Of a stretch of DNA of 64,000 bases, positions 33,672 to 41,763 are shown piece after piece. How positions within the stretch are numbered: the stretch's first letter is position 1; every line of letters begins with the position of its first letter. This stretch comes from Candidatus Magasanikiibacteriota bacterium (GTDB lineage Bacteria; Patescibacteria; ABY1; Magasanikbacterales; 2-02-FULL-50-9b). The position numbers were made by a program, and so were the translations under genes. Where the stretch lies: the NCBI GenBank assembly GCA_903893485.1, contig CAITMK010000012.1, positions 89,262 through 153,261 of the forward strand, written 5' to 3'. The notes below the pieces were generated by a model. The model saw only the letters and a program-made list of their open reading frames with translations, did no database searches and was not told the DNA's origin.

Positions 33672-35294
33672 ATGAAATACATCTTCGTGGTTGGCGGTGT
33701 TATGTCTGGTGTTGGTAAAGGCGTTACGACTTCTTCAATTGGCGCGCTGCTGCGAGCAAAAGGTTTGGCAGTAACGGCGGTTAAAATCGATCCGTACATT
33801 AATGTTGATGCCGGCACCATGAATCCAATTGAACACGGTGAAGTTTTTGTAACTGTTGATGGCGACGAAACCGATCAAGACATTGGCAACTACGAACGTT
33901 TTTTAGATACAAATATTACGGCCGTGAATTATATGACCACGGGCCGCGTGTATCAATCAGTTATCGAACGCGAACGCGCCATGGGATATAAAGGTAAATG
34001 CGTTGAGGTGGTGCCAGATGTGCCAAATGAAATCATCGATCGCATTCAGCGCGCCGGAAAAAATGCAAAAGCCGATGTCGTGTTGATTGAAATTGGTGGC
34101 ACGGTTGGAGAATATCAAAATGTTTTATTTTTAGAAGCTGCCCGCACCATGAAATTAACGCAACCACGCAATGTGATTACGGTGCTGGTAAGCTATTTGC
34201 CCGTACCAGGTGCGATCGGCGAAATGAAAACCAAACCAACGCAATTTGCCGCGCGTACTTTAAATGCTACCGGTATTCAGGCCGATTTAATTGTGTGTCG
34301 CAGTGTGCAAAGTTTAGATGAGCCACGCCGTCGCAAACTCGCATTATTTTGTAATGTTGCTGCAGAAGATGTAATCGCAGCGCCCGATGTTTCTAGCATT
34401 TACGAAGTTCCAATTATTTTTGAACAACAAAAAGTTGCCGAGCGTGTGATGAAAAAATTATCTTTGCGTGCCAAGAAAAATGACATGGCGCCATGGAATA
34501 AATTATTGCACACGATTCAACATCCAAAACGGGAAGTGCAAATTGCAGTGATTGGAAAATATTTTTCAACCGGAAATTTTGTTTTGTCGGATGCGTATAT
34601 TTCTGTCATCGAGGCAATCAAACATGCAGCGTGGGCCAATGGCGTAAGCGCAAAACTCACCTGGATTTCATCCGAAGAGTACGAAAAGACGCCAGCCCGC
34701 ATCAAAGAACTTTCAAATTTTGACGGCGTCGTGGTGCCTGGTGGATTTGGCGCGCGTGGTTTTGAAGGAAATATCGCTGCAATTAAATATGTGCGCGAGA
34801 AAAAAATTCCGTACTTTGGTTTGTGCTATGGTTTGCAAATGGCAGTTATCGAATTTGCGCGTCATGCATGCGGAATAAAAAGTGCACACACATTGGAAGT
34901 TGATCCAAAAACACCAGACCCAATCGTGCACTTTATGCCTGGCCAAGCAGAAAAGATTTTGACCAAAAAATATGGCGGCACCATGCGTCTTGGTTCGTAC
35001 GATTGTACACTTGCAAAAAATTCAGTGGCACGCACCGCGTATGGCCAAGAAAAAATTTCAGAGCGACATCGTCATCGCTATGAAGTAAATAATAAATATC
35101 GCGAGGTGCTGGAGAAAAAAGGCCTGGTGTTATCCGGCATCAACACGGAATTTGATTTGGTAGAAATTGTTGAGCTACCACGCGCCGTACATCCATTTTT
35201 TGTGGGCGTACAATTTCATCCAGAATTTCAGTCGCGTCCACTGCGACCGCATCCATTGTTTAAGGATTTTATTAAAGCCGCACTCAAGGGTTGA
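33672..35294 (+). CDS. pyrG: CTP synthase
   Basis: 540 residues. It makes CTP from UTP, ATP and glutamine in the cytosol. The synthetase domain opens with GGVMSGVGKGVTTSSIGALL and has the UTP/Mg site IDPYINVDAGTM. The C-terminal glutaminase domain has FGLCYGLQMA with the nucleophilic cysteine near residue 385, and VQFHPEFQSRP with the His/Glu pair. The length is normal. The gene has its own promoter and an attenuator-like hairpin in the leader (33629-33657), reminiscent of pyrG attenuation in Firmicutes, although the details differ. Confidence 0.97.
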   Translation: MKYIFVVGGVMSGVGKGVTTSSIGALLRAKGLAVTAVKIDPYINVDAGTMNPIEHGEVFVTVDGDETDQDIGNYERFLDTNITAVNYMTTGRVYQSVIERERAMGYKGKCVEVVPDVPNEIIDRIQRAGKNAKADVVLIEIGGTVGEYQNVLFLEAARTMKLTQPRNVITVLVSYLPVPGAIGEMKTKPTQFAARTLNATGIQADLIVCRSVQSLDEPRRRKLALFCNVAAEDVIAAPDVSSIYEVPIIFEQQKVAERVMKKLSLRAKKNDMAPWNKLLHTIQHPKREVQIAVIGKYFSTGNFVLSDAYISVIEAIKHAAWANGVSAKLTWISSEEYEKTPARIKELSNFDGVVVPGGFGARGFEGNIAAIKYVREKKIPYFGLCYGLQMAVIEFARHACGIKSAHTLEVDPKTPDPIVHFMPGQAEKILTKKYGGTMRLGSYDCTLAKNSVARTAYGQEKISERHRHRYEVNNKYREVLEKKGLVLSGINTEFDLVEIVELPRAVHPFFVGVQFHPEFQSRPLRPHPLFKDFIKAALKG

Positions 35295-35319
35295 CGCATA
35301 AGAAAAAAAAGGTTATTAT
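35291..35319 (+). promoter_or_regulatory. Promoter of the 35358 cassette
   Basis: TTGACG (35291-35296, overlapping the pyrG stop), a 17-base spacer and TATTAT (35314-35319). Confidence 0.8.
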
Positions 35320-35357
35320 CCGGGCACGTGGCCACTTTGGCCGCACAAGGAGGCCTC

Positions 35358-35840
35358 ATGCCGACTGGCATAGGTGAAGGTGTTCGAGTTATTGATTGTT
35401 CGGTACCGCTCAGGCAGATTCTGAGCGAGTTGGCGCAGAAGAGGAACGTGGTTTTGGCGCACGATGAAATGCGCAAACTCCCGTTCCACGTGCATCTGGG
35501 GGATTTCATGAGTTATCCCGCGGATTTTACGGCGCGCAACTTGCGGGTGCTGCGGTTTAATCGGTTGTTTAAAACCAAGGATGAATTGCTCGCGATGATG
35601 GCGAAGCGTCATGGAAAACCGGCGAACGCATTCGCGCTGGCCGCCATATTGGAAGATTTGCTGCCGACCGCAGTGGATGGCCCGGTGATTGCCATCGGTT
35701 TTCGCGAATTGGGGTCGATGCCGGAACAGGTGCTGCGCGCGCTTCCGTCGCACGACAAAACCCATTGGATCATCGATGTTGCGGCGCTCTATTCGGCGCT
35801 GGGCCCCGAGAACTTTTACCTCATCGTTGGAAATCGGTGA
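35358..35840 (+). CDS. Orphan protein, 160 aa (GC-rich cassette)
   Basis: Not recognised. It appears to be a soluble alpha/beta protein. Hydrophobic strands (RNVVLAHDEM, GPVIAIGFRELGS, THWIIDVAALYSAL, NFYLIVGN) alternate with helices, which suggests a Rossmann-like fold, but no nucleotide-binding signature is visible. AAGGAGG lies 7 bases before ATG 35358, so this start is preferred over the in-frame ATG at 35328. It has its own promoter and a terminator facing the next cassette's terminator. Confidence 0.74.
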   Translation: MPTGIGEGVRVIDCSVPLRQILSELAQKRNVVLAHDEMRKLPFHVHLGDFMSYPADFTARNLRVLRFNRLFKTKDELLAMMAKRHGKPANAFALAAILEDLLPTAVDGPVIAIGFRELGSMPEQVLRALPSHDKTHWIIDVAALYSALGPENFYLIVGNR

Positions 35841-35850
35841 GCAGTGTTTC

Positions 35851-35888
35851 GTCGGCGTCTTGCCATTTTGGCAGGGCGTCGGCTTTTT
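35851..35888 (+). terminator. Terminator of the 35358 gene
   Basis: GTCGGCGTCTTGCC pairs fully (with four G-U pairs) with GGCAGGGCGTCGGC and is followed by TTTTTTAAA. Confidence 0.88.
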
Positions 35889-35891
35889 TAA

Positions 35892-35934
35892 ATAAAAAAA
35901 TTCCGCCGACGCCCAAGGAGTGGGCGCGCGGCGG
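35892..35934 (-). terminator. Terminator of the minus-strand 35956 gene
   Basis: On the minus strand CCGCCG..GCGCCCA/TGGGCG..CGGCGG is followed by AATTTTTTTATTT. It is back to back with the plus-strand terminator at 35851-35888, and both stems contain the GGCGTCGGC core. Confidence 0.86.
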
Positions 35935-35955
35935 AGGTTGCAATGCAAGATCGAA

Positions 35956-36402
35956 CTACGCAGCGGGCTTTTTGGCGCGCGCGGCAGCGATCGTCATGTG
36001 CGTGGTGTGCTCATTCCAGCGTGGAATTTCTTCGAGCAGCTTGTTGAGCGCGGTTTCGCACAGGTGTTTAAAGAGTTCGCAGTCCTTAGCGCGGTCATCG
36101 GTGGCGCTCAGGTTCGTATGGACCGAGAGCCACCGCACAAACGCAAGATCCTCCGCTTCGGGCGACGTCTGAATGTGAATGCTGAAAAGCGGAAATGGCT
36201 TCCACCCGTGGTGCTCGAGCAGTCCCTCGGTGATGGGGATGAGGCGCAGATCCTTTCGCACCAAATCGCGCTCCAAAAGTAGCTGCATGGAGCGAAGTGC
36301 GCCGCGGGGCGTTTCCCAGGACAAAAGCTGCAAATCTCTTCGCATCGCCTCCGTGATGCGGTTTAGGCGGCGAACTTTCTGCAAATGATTGAATTCCTGC
36401 AT
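35956..36402 (-). CDS. Orphan protein, 148 aa (GC-rich cassette)
   Basis: Not recognised. A soluble helical protein with many Arg, Leu and Glu residues (NRITEAMRRDLQLLSW, MQLLLERDLVRKDLRLIPIT) and a cysteine-containing segment near the C-terminus (DCELFKHLCETALNKLLEEI), ending AAARAKKPAA. TGGAG lies 8 bases before ATG 36402; the TTG extension to 36414 would start upstream of that site and is rejected. It is convergent with the 35358 cassette. Confidence 0.72.
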   Translation of the reverse strand: MQEFNHLQKVRRLNRITEAMRRDLQLLSWETPRGALRSMQLLLERDLVRKDLRLIPITEGLLEHHGWKPFPLFSIHIQTSPEAEDLAFVRWLSVHTNLSATDDRAKDCELFKHLCETALNKLLEEIPRWNEHTTHMTIAAARAKKPAA

Positions 36403-36435
36403 TTCTGACTCCAACAGTACGGCGACTGTGGGTGT

Positions 36436-36464
36436 AGTTTTGCATTATGCGGTTGGTTTGTCAA
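36436..36464 (-). promoter_or_regulatory. Likely promoter of the 35956-36402 gene
   Basis: Minus strand: perfect TTGACA (36464-36459), a 17-base spacer, then AAAACT (36441-36436), a poor -10. Confidence 0.45.
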
Positions 36465-36505
36465 TGCAAAGGGTTACACAGCAACTTATATTTTTTAGCA
36501 AGAGA

Positions 36506-36534
36506 TTGACATATAAGGCTCAATTCAGTACGCT
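36506..36534 (+). promoter_or_regulatory. Promoter of the 36579 gene
   Basis: TTGACA (36506-36511), a 17-base spacer and TACGCT (36529-36534). Confidence 0.6.
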
Positions 36535-36578
36535 GAAAATGCCAAATCATTGGCCGTTGTGAAAAGGAAGGTGGTTCC

Positions 36579-37399
36579 ATGTCTAAACATTTTGAACGCG
36601 TGATCGCGTATCGTACGACGATGCTTCAATTTGCGTATGAGCAGCTCAGGTCTCTCTGCAACTTTGTCTACATTCCACAGGATGGCAAAGGTATCGACGC
36701 GCTGCGGTGCGATCCGAATCTGACGTTCGAACAGGTGCAAGGCTTGGCGGGTGCCGCATATGGCATACGTCGATTCATCCACAAGTTGTGCGCAGTGCCG
36801 CGCGGACTGACGGCTGCTGAGCGCGAGCAGTTCCACGCCCGGTTGCAATCGGGTGCGACCCAAATGGCATTTATTGCAGCCAATGGGCATTCGATCGAAC
36901 CAAGTGCTCAACTCGCAACACGCCTGTACGTCACGGCTCTTCGTGAATGGATGCGTCAGCGGCGCAGTTTCAAGCAGGGCAATAAGTTCTGGGAGCAGAA
37001 CGCAGTATCGTACTTGCTGATCTGCGCAAGAACACGGTGGGGAAGATTCCGGCAGATTATACGCCGGCGGACTTTCACACGGTGTGTGGCCTCGAGTTCC
37101 GCTTTGTGGAGGATCCACAGGGCAAGAATGAGCGGGGCAAGGTGGTCGTGAACAGCAAGGCGCTTCAGAAGGGCGCGCGATTGCCGCTCATTGTGATTTT
37201 GCCGCCACAGGAGCTGACGTTTCGCAAGATGCTTCACTGGCTTGGCATGGCGTTGCACTGCTGCCGATTCAACAATCCCTCAATCGGGGCCCCCGATTTG
37301 TGCGGCATCGACTTGAACGTGATCGCAGACCAAAACCTGGGCATGCTTTACCACATCCAGAACGAGGCCGACGAGCTCGTCAAGCGCGTGCCGGCGTAG
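36579..37399 (+). pseudogene. Frame-broken orphan gene (GC-rich cassette), about 273 aa if restored
   Basis: Two overlapping ORFs (36579-37151 and 37037-37399) read as one gene with a -1 shift. The first frame runs sensibly to ...NKFWEQNAV, after which it turns arginine-rich and low in sense. The other frame continues SIVLADLRKNTVGKIPADYT into a well-formed end (...YHIQNEADELVKRVPA). The shift must lie between 36986 and about 37040, because the second frame has a TAA at 36983. AAGGAAGG precedes the ATG, and a terminator follows at 37421. The family is unknown. Real inactivation, a base-calling error and programmed shifting all remain possible; no slippery heptamer is obvious. Confidence 0.7.
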
Positions 37400-37420
37400 T
37401 CATCGCATCATTCCTCTTCA

Positions 37421-37459
37421 CCCCCTCGTACGCGCCACGCGTGCGGGGGACTTTTTTAT
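37421..37459 (+). terminator. Terminator of the 36579 gene
   Basis: CCCCCTCGTACGCG / CGCGTGCGGGGG with a 3-base loop, then ACTTTTTTATT. The nusA -35 begins three bases later. Confidence 0.88.
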
Positions 37460-37461
37460 TG

Positions 37462-37490
37462 TTGACAAAATTGCTTGCCTCAGGTACAAT
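37462..37490 (+). promoter_or_regulatory. nusA promoter
   Basis: TTGACA (37462-37467), a 17-base spacer and TACAAT (37485-37490), among the best promoter matches in the window. Confidence 0.85.
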
Positions 37491-37498
37491 AATTTCAG

Positions 37499-37515
37499 AC
37501 TAGTCTTAGACTAGT
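37499..37515. promoter_or_regulatory. Perfect palindrome at the nusA transcription start
   Basis: ACTAGTCT-T-AGACTAGT is an 8+1+8 inverted repeat starting 9 bases after the -10 box, exactly where transcription would begin. The position suits an operator or a 5'-end mRNA-stabilising hairpin. No regulator is known for it. Confidence 0.55.
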
Positions 37516-37543
37516 TCATTTTTTTAGAAAAACAAAACCCACT

Positions 37544-38734
37544 ATGTCCAGCGCAATCATGGCCGCAATGAAACAAATTGCGGACGAAAAAGGAATTAAA
37601 GTAGAAACCGTGCTCGACGCCATTGAACAGGCGCTCGCGGCGGCTTTTCGCAAAGATTTTGGTACCAAAAATCAGAATATTGTTGTAAACTTTGACGCCG
37701 AAACCGGCGGCATGAAAGTGTGGGACATTAAAACAATCGTACCAGACGCTGATTTAGAAGAAATCCAGCGTCTTGATGAAGAAGAAGCGCGTTTGCGCGA
37801 CGAAGCGTTGGGCCGCGGCGAAGAGCCGCCAGCTGAAGATCCAAACCGTCCACGCTTCAACCCAAAAACAGAAATCATGATCACCGAAGCAAAGAAATTG
37901 CAGGGCGGTGTTTCAATTGGCGACGAATTAAAATTGCCACTCGAAATCACCACTGATTTTGGCCGCATGGCAGCCATGACCGCAAAACAGGTGATCACAC
38001 AGAAACTTCGCGAAGCAGAACGCCTCATGATTTACGAAGAATACAAAGACAAAGTCGGCGAAATTTTGATGGGTACCGTGCAGCGTCGCGAAGGCCGTAA
38101 TTTCCTTATCGACTTTGGTCGCTTTAGCGTTATTTTGCCACCCGAAGAACAAATCATCGGCGAATTTTTGCGCCCTGGTGCACGCGTAAAAGTATTTGTG
38201 GTTTCTTGCAACCTTGGTAATCGTGGCCCAGAAGTTGTGGTGTCACGCGCACATCCAAACATGGTTCGCACCGTATTCGAACAAGAAATTCCTGAAGTAC
38301 AAAACGGCACCGTACAAATTAAAGCGGTTGCACGCGAAGGTGGTTCACGCAGTAAAGTTGCGGTGTTCACCACCGAAGAAGGTGTTGATCCAATTGGCGC
38401 ATGTATCGGCCAGCGTGGTACTCGTATCCAAACCGTTATTGCGGAATTGGGCGGCGAAAAAATCGATATCATTTTGTGGAACGAAGATCCAAAACAATTT
38501 ATCACTAACGCACTTTCACCAGCGCACGTTGTTGCAATTGAATTAAACGAAGAACAAAAAGTTGCATTGGTAACCGTACCTGCAGATCAGTTCTCACTTG
38601 CAATTGGTAAAGGCGGTCAGAATGTTCGTTTGGCTGCAAAATTAACTGGTTGGACCATTACCGTTCAGCAAGCAGAAGGCGTAGAAGTTTCAGAACCAGA
38701 AGCAATTGAACCAACAGAAGAATCAGCGGAATAA
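37544..38734 (+). CDS. nusA: Transcription termination/antitermination factor NusA
   Basis: 396 residues. It binds RNA polymerase and nascent RNA. The RNAP-binding N-terminal domain (1-130, with QIADEKGIKVETVLDAIEQAL) is followed by an S1 domain (about 165-232, GTVQRREGRNFLIDFGR). Two KH domains follow (about 235-380), the second containing LAIGKGGQNVRLAAKLTGW. A short acidic tail (EPEAIEPTEESAE) ends the protein, and the C-terminal acidic repeats of enterobacteria are missing. It is preceded by a strong promoter and a palindrome at the start site. yidC follows 24 bases downstream. Confidence 0.96.
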   Translation: MSSAIMAAMKQIADEKGIKVETVLDAIEQALAAAFRKDFGTKNQNIVVNFDAETGGMKVWDIKTIVPDADLEEIQRLDEEEARLRDEALGRGEEPPAEDPNRPRFNPKTEIMITEAKKLQGGVSIGDELKLPLEITTDFGRMAAMTAKQVITQKLREAERLMIYEEYKDKVGEILMGTVQRREGRNFLIDFGRFSVILPPEEQIIGEFLRPGARVKVFVVSCNLGNRGPEVVVSRAHPNMVRTVFEQEIPEVQNGTVQIKAVAREGGSRSKVAVFTTEEGVDPIGACIGQRGTRIQTVIAELGGEKIDIILWNEDPKQFITNALSPAHVVAIELNEEQKVALVTVPADQFSLAIGKGGQNVRLAAKLTGWTITVQQAEGVEVSEPEAIEPTEESAE

Positions 38735-38758
38735 TTTTTTCGCTTTAACCTCTTTCTT

Positions 38759-39478
38759 ATGAAAGAATTTTTTACCGCTCTTTTATATCGTCCGCTGTAT
38801 AATTTGCTCATCGCATTGGTTGCGCTCATGCCGCATCACGATTTTGGTTTAGCAATTTTGGCAATCACCATTGTGATTCGTCTCATTTTGCACCCATTTT
38901 CTGCGGTCGCACTTCGTTCACAGCGCCTCATGCAACAGTTGCAGCCAAAACTCACTGAGCTCAAAGAAAAACACAAAGACGACAAACAAGCATTCACGCA
39001 AGCGACCATGGAGTTGTACAAAAACAACAAAGTGAGTCCATTTTCTTCGTGCTTGCCGCTGCTTTTGCAGTTGCCAGTTTTACTTGCGCTCTATTGGGTT
39101 TTGCGCGCGGGCCTCAAAGAAGTTGATCCAACCATGTTGTATCATTTCACGCCATATCCAAAGATGTTTTCATCGCTTGCGTTTGGATTTTTGGATTTGA
39201 ACAAAGTGAGTTATGTGATTGCAGTGCTCGCGGGTGCCGCACAATTTGTGCAAACAAAAATGTTGCAGGTTCCACCACCACTCGTAAATACCAACGGTTC
39301 CAAAGATGAACAGATGATGGTAAACATGAACAAACAAATGTTATACCTCATGCCGGTCATGACCATTATTATTGGTATTAAATTGCCAGCAGGTTTGACG
39401 TTGTACTGGCTTTTTAGCACCTTGCTTACGGCAGCGCAACAGTGGTATATTTTCCGCAATCTAGAAAAAAATACGTAA
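38759..39478 (+). CDS. yidC: YidC/Oxa1 membrane protein insertase
   Basis: 239 residues. It inserts and folds inner-membrane proteins, alone or with Sec. This is the short Oxa1-type form without the large periplasmic domain of Gram-negative YidC. Hydrophobic segments lie at about 5-24, 28-50, 96-117, 145-165, 195-210 and 212-230. The positively charged loop after the first core helix is clear (RSQRLMQQLQPKLTELKEKH), as are FSSCLPLLLQLPVLLALYW and KLPAGLTLYWLFSTLLTAAQ. The conserved groove arginine could be in VIRLILHPFS. It is part of the nusA run. Confidence 0.94.
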   Translation: MKEFFTALLYRPLYNLLIALVALMPHHDFGLAILAITIVIRLILHPFSAVALRSQRLMQQLQPKLTELKEKHKDDKQAFTQATMELYKNNKVSPFSSCLPLLLQLPVLLALYWVLRAGLKEVDPTMLYHFTPYPKMFSSLAFGFLDLNKVSYVIAVLAGAAQFVQTKMLQVPPPLVNTNGSKDEQMMVNMNKQMLYLMPVMTIIIGIKLPAGLTLYWLFSTLLTAAQQWYIFRNLEKNT

Positions 39479-39490
39479 CAAGTTTGCCCT

Positions 39491-39742
39491 ATGCGGCGCA
39501 TGTTGGTTAGTGAGATTCGTGGTATGGCGGTGTTCACTGAAAGTGGTACCGCACTTGGTACTTGCAAAGATGTGTACATTGATATGGACACCGGGCGCGT
39601 GCTTCAATTTGTGGTCGGCAAACGGCTGATCGATGTTGGCGAGCATTTGCTTATTGGTATCGAAGACGTGCGCGATGTGACCGACGACACAATTATTGTG
39701 CGCGACGCATTTGTTGGATTGGGTGCAGCGTTACCCGCTTAA
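39491..39742 (+). CDS. PRC-barrel domain protein, 83 aa
   Basis: A single PRC-barrel: MLVSEIRGMAVFTESGTALGTCKDVYID, then DTGRVLQFVVGKRL and LLIGIEDVRDVTDDTIIVRD, the small beta-barrel pattern found in photosynthetic reaction-centre H subunits and RimM. Stand-alone PRC proteins in bacteria are of unknown role and may aid RNA or membrane-associated processes. It is 12 bases after yidC and 1 base before the nucleotidyltransferase, so it is one operon member. Confidence 0.82.
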   Translation: MRRMLVSEIRGMAVFTESGTALGTCKDVYIDMDTGRVLQFVVGKRLIDVGEHLLIGIEDVRDVTDDTIIVRDAFVGLGAALPA

Positions 39743-39743
39743 T

Positions 39744-40490
39744 ATGTTTGATCAAACTCACGCCATAAAACTATTTGAGGTGAGTGGATACGGAATTCAT
39801 CCGGTGCGCGCGGCGCGTTTGGGTGGCGGGGAAGTTGCAATGCCACAAGATTTTGTTTCGGCACACGCAGCGGTTGCGGCGCAACGTAAAATGCGTCGCG
39901 CATGGCGCGTGGGAAAAATATTAGCATGCATGCCATTTGTGCGCGCCGCGGCTGTTTGCAATTCGCTTGCGTTTGGCATGGTGCACGAGCAAAGTGATAT
40001 TGATTTATTTATTGTGGCAGCACCTCATCATGTGTGGGGCACGCGATTTTTTGTAACCAGTTTGCTGACTGCGTTTCGGCTGCGTCCAGGTGAGGCAACA
40101 CGTGATCCGATTTGTGCAAGTTTTTTTATCGACGAATCAATTACCGACTTGTCACGATTTCAATTGGCGCGCGATCCTTATTTTTATTTTTGGGAACGAA
40201 GTTTATTGCCGCTGTTTGGCACACACAAAACATTTGAGCATGGCGGCATTTTAACGGAACCATTTTGTGTGCACACTGGTGCGGCTTCGCGTGCAACGCA
40301 CACGGTTGCAGAATTTTTTGCGCAGATTATTCCAGAAAAGTTTTTTCAAAAATTACAGATCGGATTATTTCCGCATGAGGTGCGCGCTGCAGAGGCAGAA
40401 GATGGCACGAATGTCATGTGGGGAACCGATCACATAAAATTACATACCGGCGATCGCCGCGCTGACATTGAACAAAAAATATATGTTTAG
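39744..40490 (+). CDS. Nucleotidyltransferase-fold protein, 248 aa
   Basis: The Pol-beta superfamily signature is visible as NSLAFGMVHEQSDIDLFIV at about 71-89 (the usual G-[S/x]...D-x-D arrangement), with a helical C-terminal half. ATG 39744 is chosen because it lies just past the PRC gene; the 39696 extension lies within that gene. The substrate is unknown: members transfer nucleotides to antibiotics, sugars, proteins or tRNA. Its stop overlaps the next ATG by 8 bases. The next gene being an O-antigen-ligase-type protein gives a weak hint of a surface-glycan context. Confidence 0.75.
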   Translation: MFDQTHAIKLFEVSGYGIHPVRAARLGGGEVAMPQDFVSAHAAVAAQRKMRRAWRVGKILACMPFVRAAAVCNSLAFGMVHEQSDIDLFIVAAPHHVWGTRFFVTSLLTAFRLRPGEATRDPICASFFIDESITDLSRFQLARDPYFYFWERSLLPLFGTHKTFEHGGILTEPFCVHTGAASRATHTVAEFFAQIIPEKFFQKLQIGLFPHEVRAAEAEDGTNVMWGTDHIKLHTGDRRADIEQKIYV

Positions 40491-41688
40491 TAGAATCATG
40501 GTTGCAATTATTGCTTTTATTTTGCCGTGGCAAACGCGTTGGCTGCTGCAAACACCAACAATCGGCACATCACGTTTTGAGTTTGGCGTTGTTGGGATTT
40601 ACGTTTCAGCTGTAGCGGTATTGATTTGGCTTTGCCAAGAAATATGGATGGCGCGCAAAGAAATTTTTGCGTGGACTCATGCACTTACGCAAGAAAAAAA
40701 ATATGCGTTGGGCGCACTCGGAATATTTTTGGCAGCGCAAATTATTTTTTCGCACGCACGACTTCTTACCATACAATTTTTATTACAAGTTTTTTTGCTT
40801 ATCGGATTTGCACTCGTCATTTATTTTCGCCCAACGTTAAAGCGAGCTGCTGCAGCTGGATTTTTATTGGCAGCGGTATTGCAAGCGTTACTTGGTGCGG
40901 TGCAGGTGCCAACCGATGTGACCTTTGCAAATAAGATCATGGGAATTCCACTGCGTCAGGCTTCAACGCCAGGTGTTGCAGTTGTTGTGGCGAATGGTAT
41001 TCGACATCTACGCGCATATGGTGGCCAGCCACATCCAAATGTGTTTGGTATGTTTATGCTTTGCGCGCTGCTCGCATATTTTTGGACACTGCGCACCGCG
41101 GCGTCAACACAACCGGTGTGGCAGCTCGCAATTTTACTTTGTAGCGGACTATTATTATCTTTTTCACGAACCGCGTGGGCCGGGTTTATAATTTTTGTGG
41201 CACTTGCCTGGTATGCGCGCGCAAAACTTTCTGATCGTCAAAAACAATTATTGCTTACGAGCGCATTCACGATGGCCGCACTCGGTATTATATTTTTTCC
41301 ATTTATCACCGGACGGCTTACAGCAAACGGTGCACTCGAAGATAAATCACTTTCCGAACGTGCAACGGGAATTGCTGAGTGGAAAACGGTTACGCGCAAT
41401 AATTGGATTGTTGGAACAGGAGTTGGTGCCTACACAACAGCACTTACTGACGTTGAAGGATATAATCGCGTTCCAGTGCATGACGTGCCGCTGTTAGTTT
41501 TTGCAGAATTTGGCGTTATTGGTATGGCGTTATTTGGATTTTTTGCATGGAAATTTTGGCCAAAAAAAGTTTCGCTTTTTGTTTTAATTTTATTACCGGC
41601 TGCGCTGTTTGATCACTATCTGTATTCACTCTGGGCAGGGCAGGTATTGGTGATTTTTACGCTACTTTTTACTCTTGACGTTACCTAA
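40483..41688 (+). CDS. O-antigen ligase/polymerase family (Wzy_C) membrane protein
   Basis: 401 residues with about ten to twelve membrane helices. The family's extracytoplasmic loop is recognisable in HLRAYGGQPHPNVFGMFM and SFSRTAWAGFIIF, followed by NWIVGTGVGAYTTAL and PVHDVPLLVFAEFGVIG. Members join or polymerise lipid-linked glycans at the outer face of the membrane, or glycosylate pilins (PglL type). ATG 40483 is preferred to the TTG at 40468. It overlaps the nucleotidyltransferase gene. The substrate is unknown; candidates include wall glycans and surface proteins. Confidence 0.85.
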   Translation: MFSRIMVAIIAFILPWQTRWLLQTPTIGTSRFEFGVVGIYVSAVAVLIWLCQEIWMARKEIFAWTHALTQEKKYALGALGIFLAAQIIFSHARLLTIQFLLQVFLLIGFALVIYFRPTLKRAAAAGFLLAAVLQALLGAVQVPTDVTFANKIMGIPLRQASTPGVAVVVANGIRHLRAYGGQPHPNVFGMFMLCALLAYFWTLRTAASTQPVWQLAILLCSGLLLSFSRTAWAGFIIFVALAWYARAKLSDRQKQLLLTSAFTMAALGIIFFPFITGRLTANGALEDKSLSERATGIAEWKTVTRNNWIVGTGVGAYTTALTDVEGYNRVPVHDVPLLVFAEFGVIGMALFGFFAWKFWPKKVSLFVLILLPAALFDHYLYSLWAGQVLVIFTLLFTLDVT

Positions 41689-41703
41689 AAGTCGCGGTAT
41701 CAT
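41675..41703 (+). promoter_or_regulatory. groESL promoter
   Basis: TTGACG (41675-41680), a 17-base spacer and TATCAT (41698-41703). The CIRCE repeat begins 12 bases after the -10. Confidence 0.82.
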
Positions 41704-41715
41704 CAGTGCAAAGGT

Positions 41716-41742
41716 TTAGCACTCTGGGCTCTGGACTGCTAA
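41716..41742. promoter_or_regulatory. CIRCE operator (HrcA site)
   Basis: TTAGCACTC-N9-GACTGCTAA matches the CIRCE consensus TTAGCACTC-N9-GAGTGCTAA with a single mismatch in the second half-site. Its place in the groES leader just after the promoter is typical for repression by HrcA, released on heat shock. hrcA itself is not in the window. Confidence 0.93.
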
Positions 41743-41763
41743 ATCGCAACTAAACAATTTTTT

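Noticed and set aside
36095..36445. Second minus-strand frame over the 35956-36402 orphan
   Set aside because: Shadow frame, Pro/His/Arg-rich composition; the chosen frame has the ribosome site and runs to the terminator.
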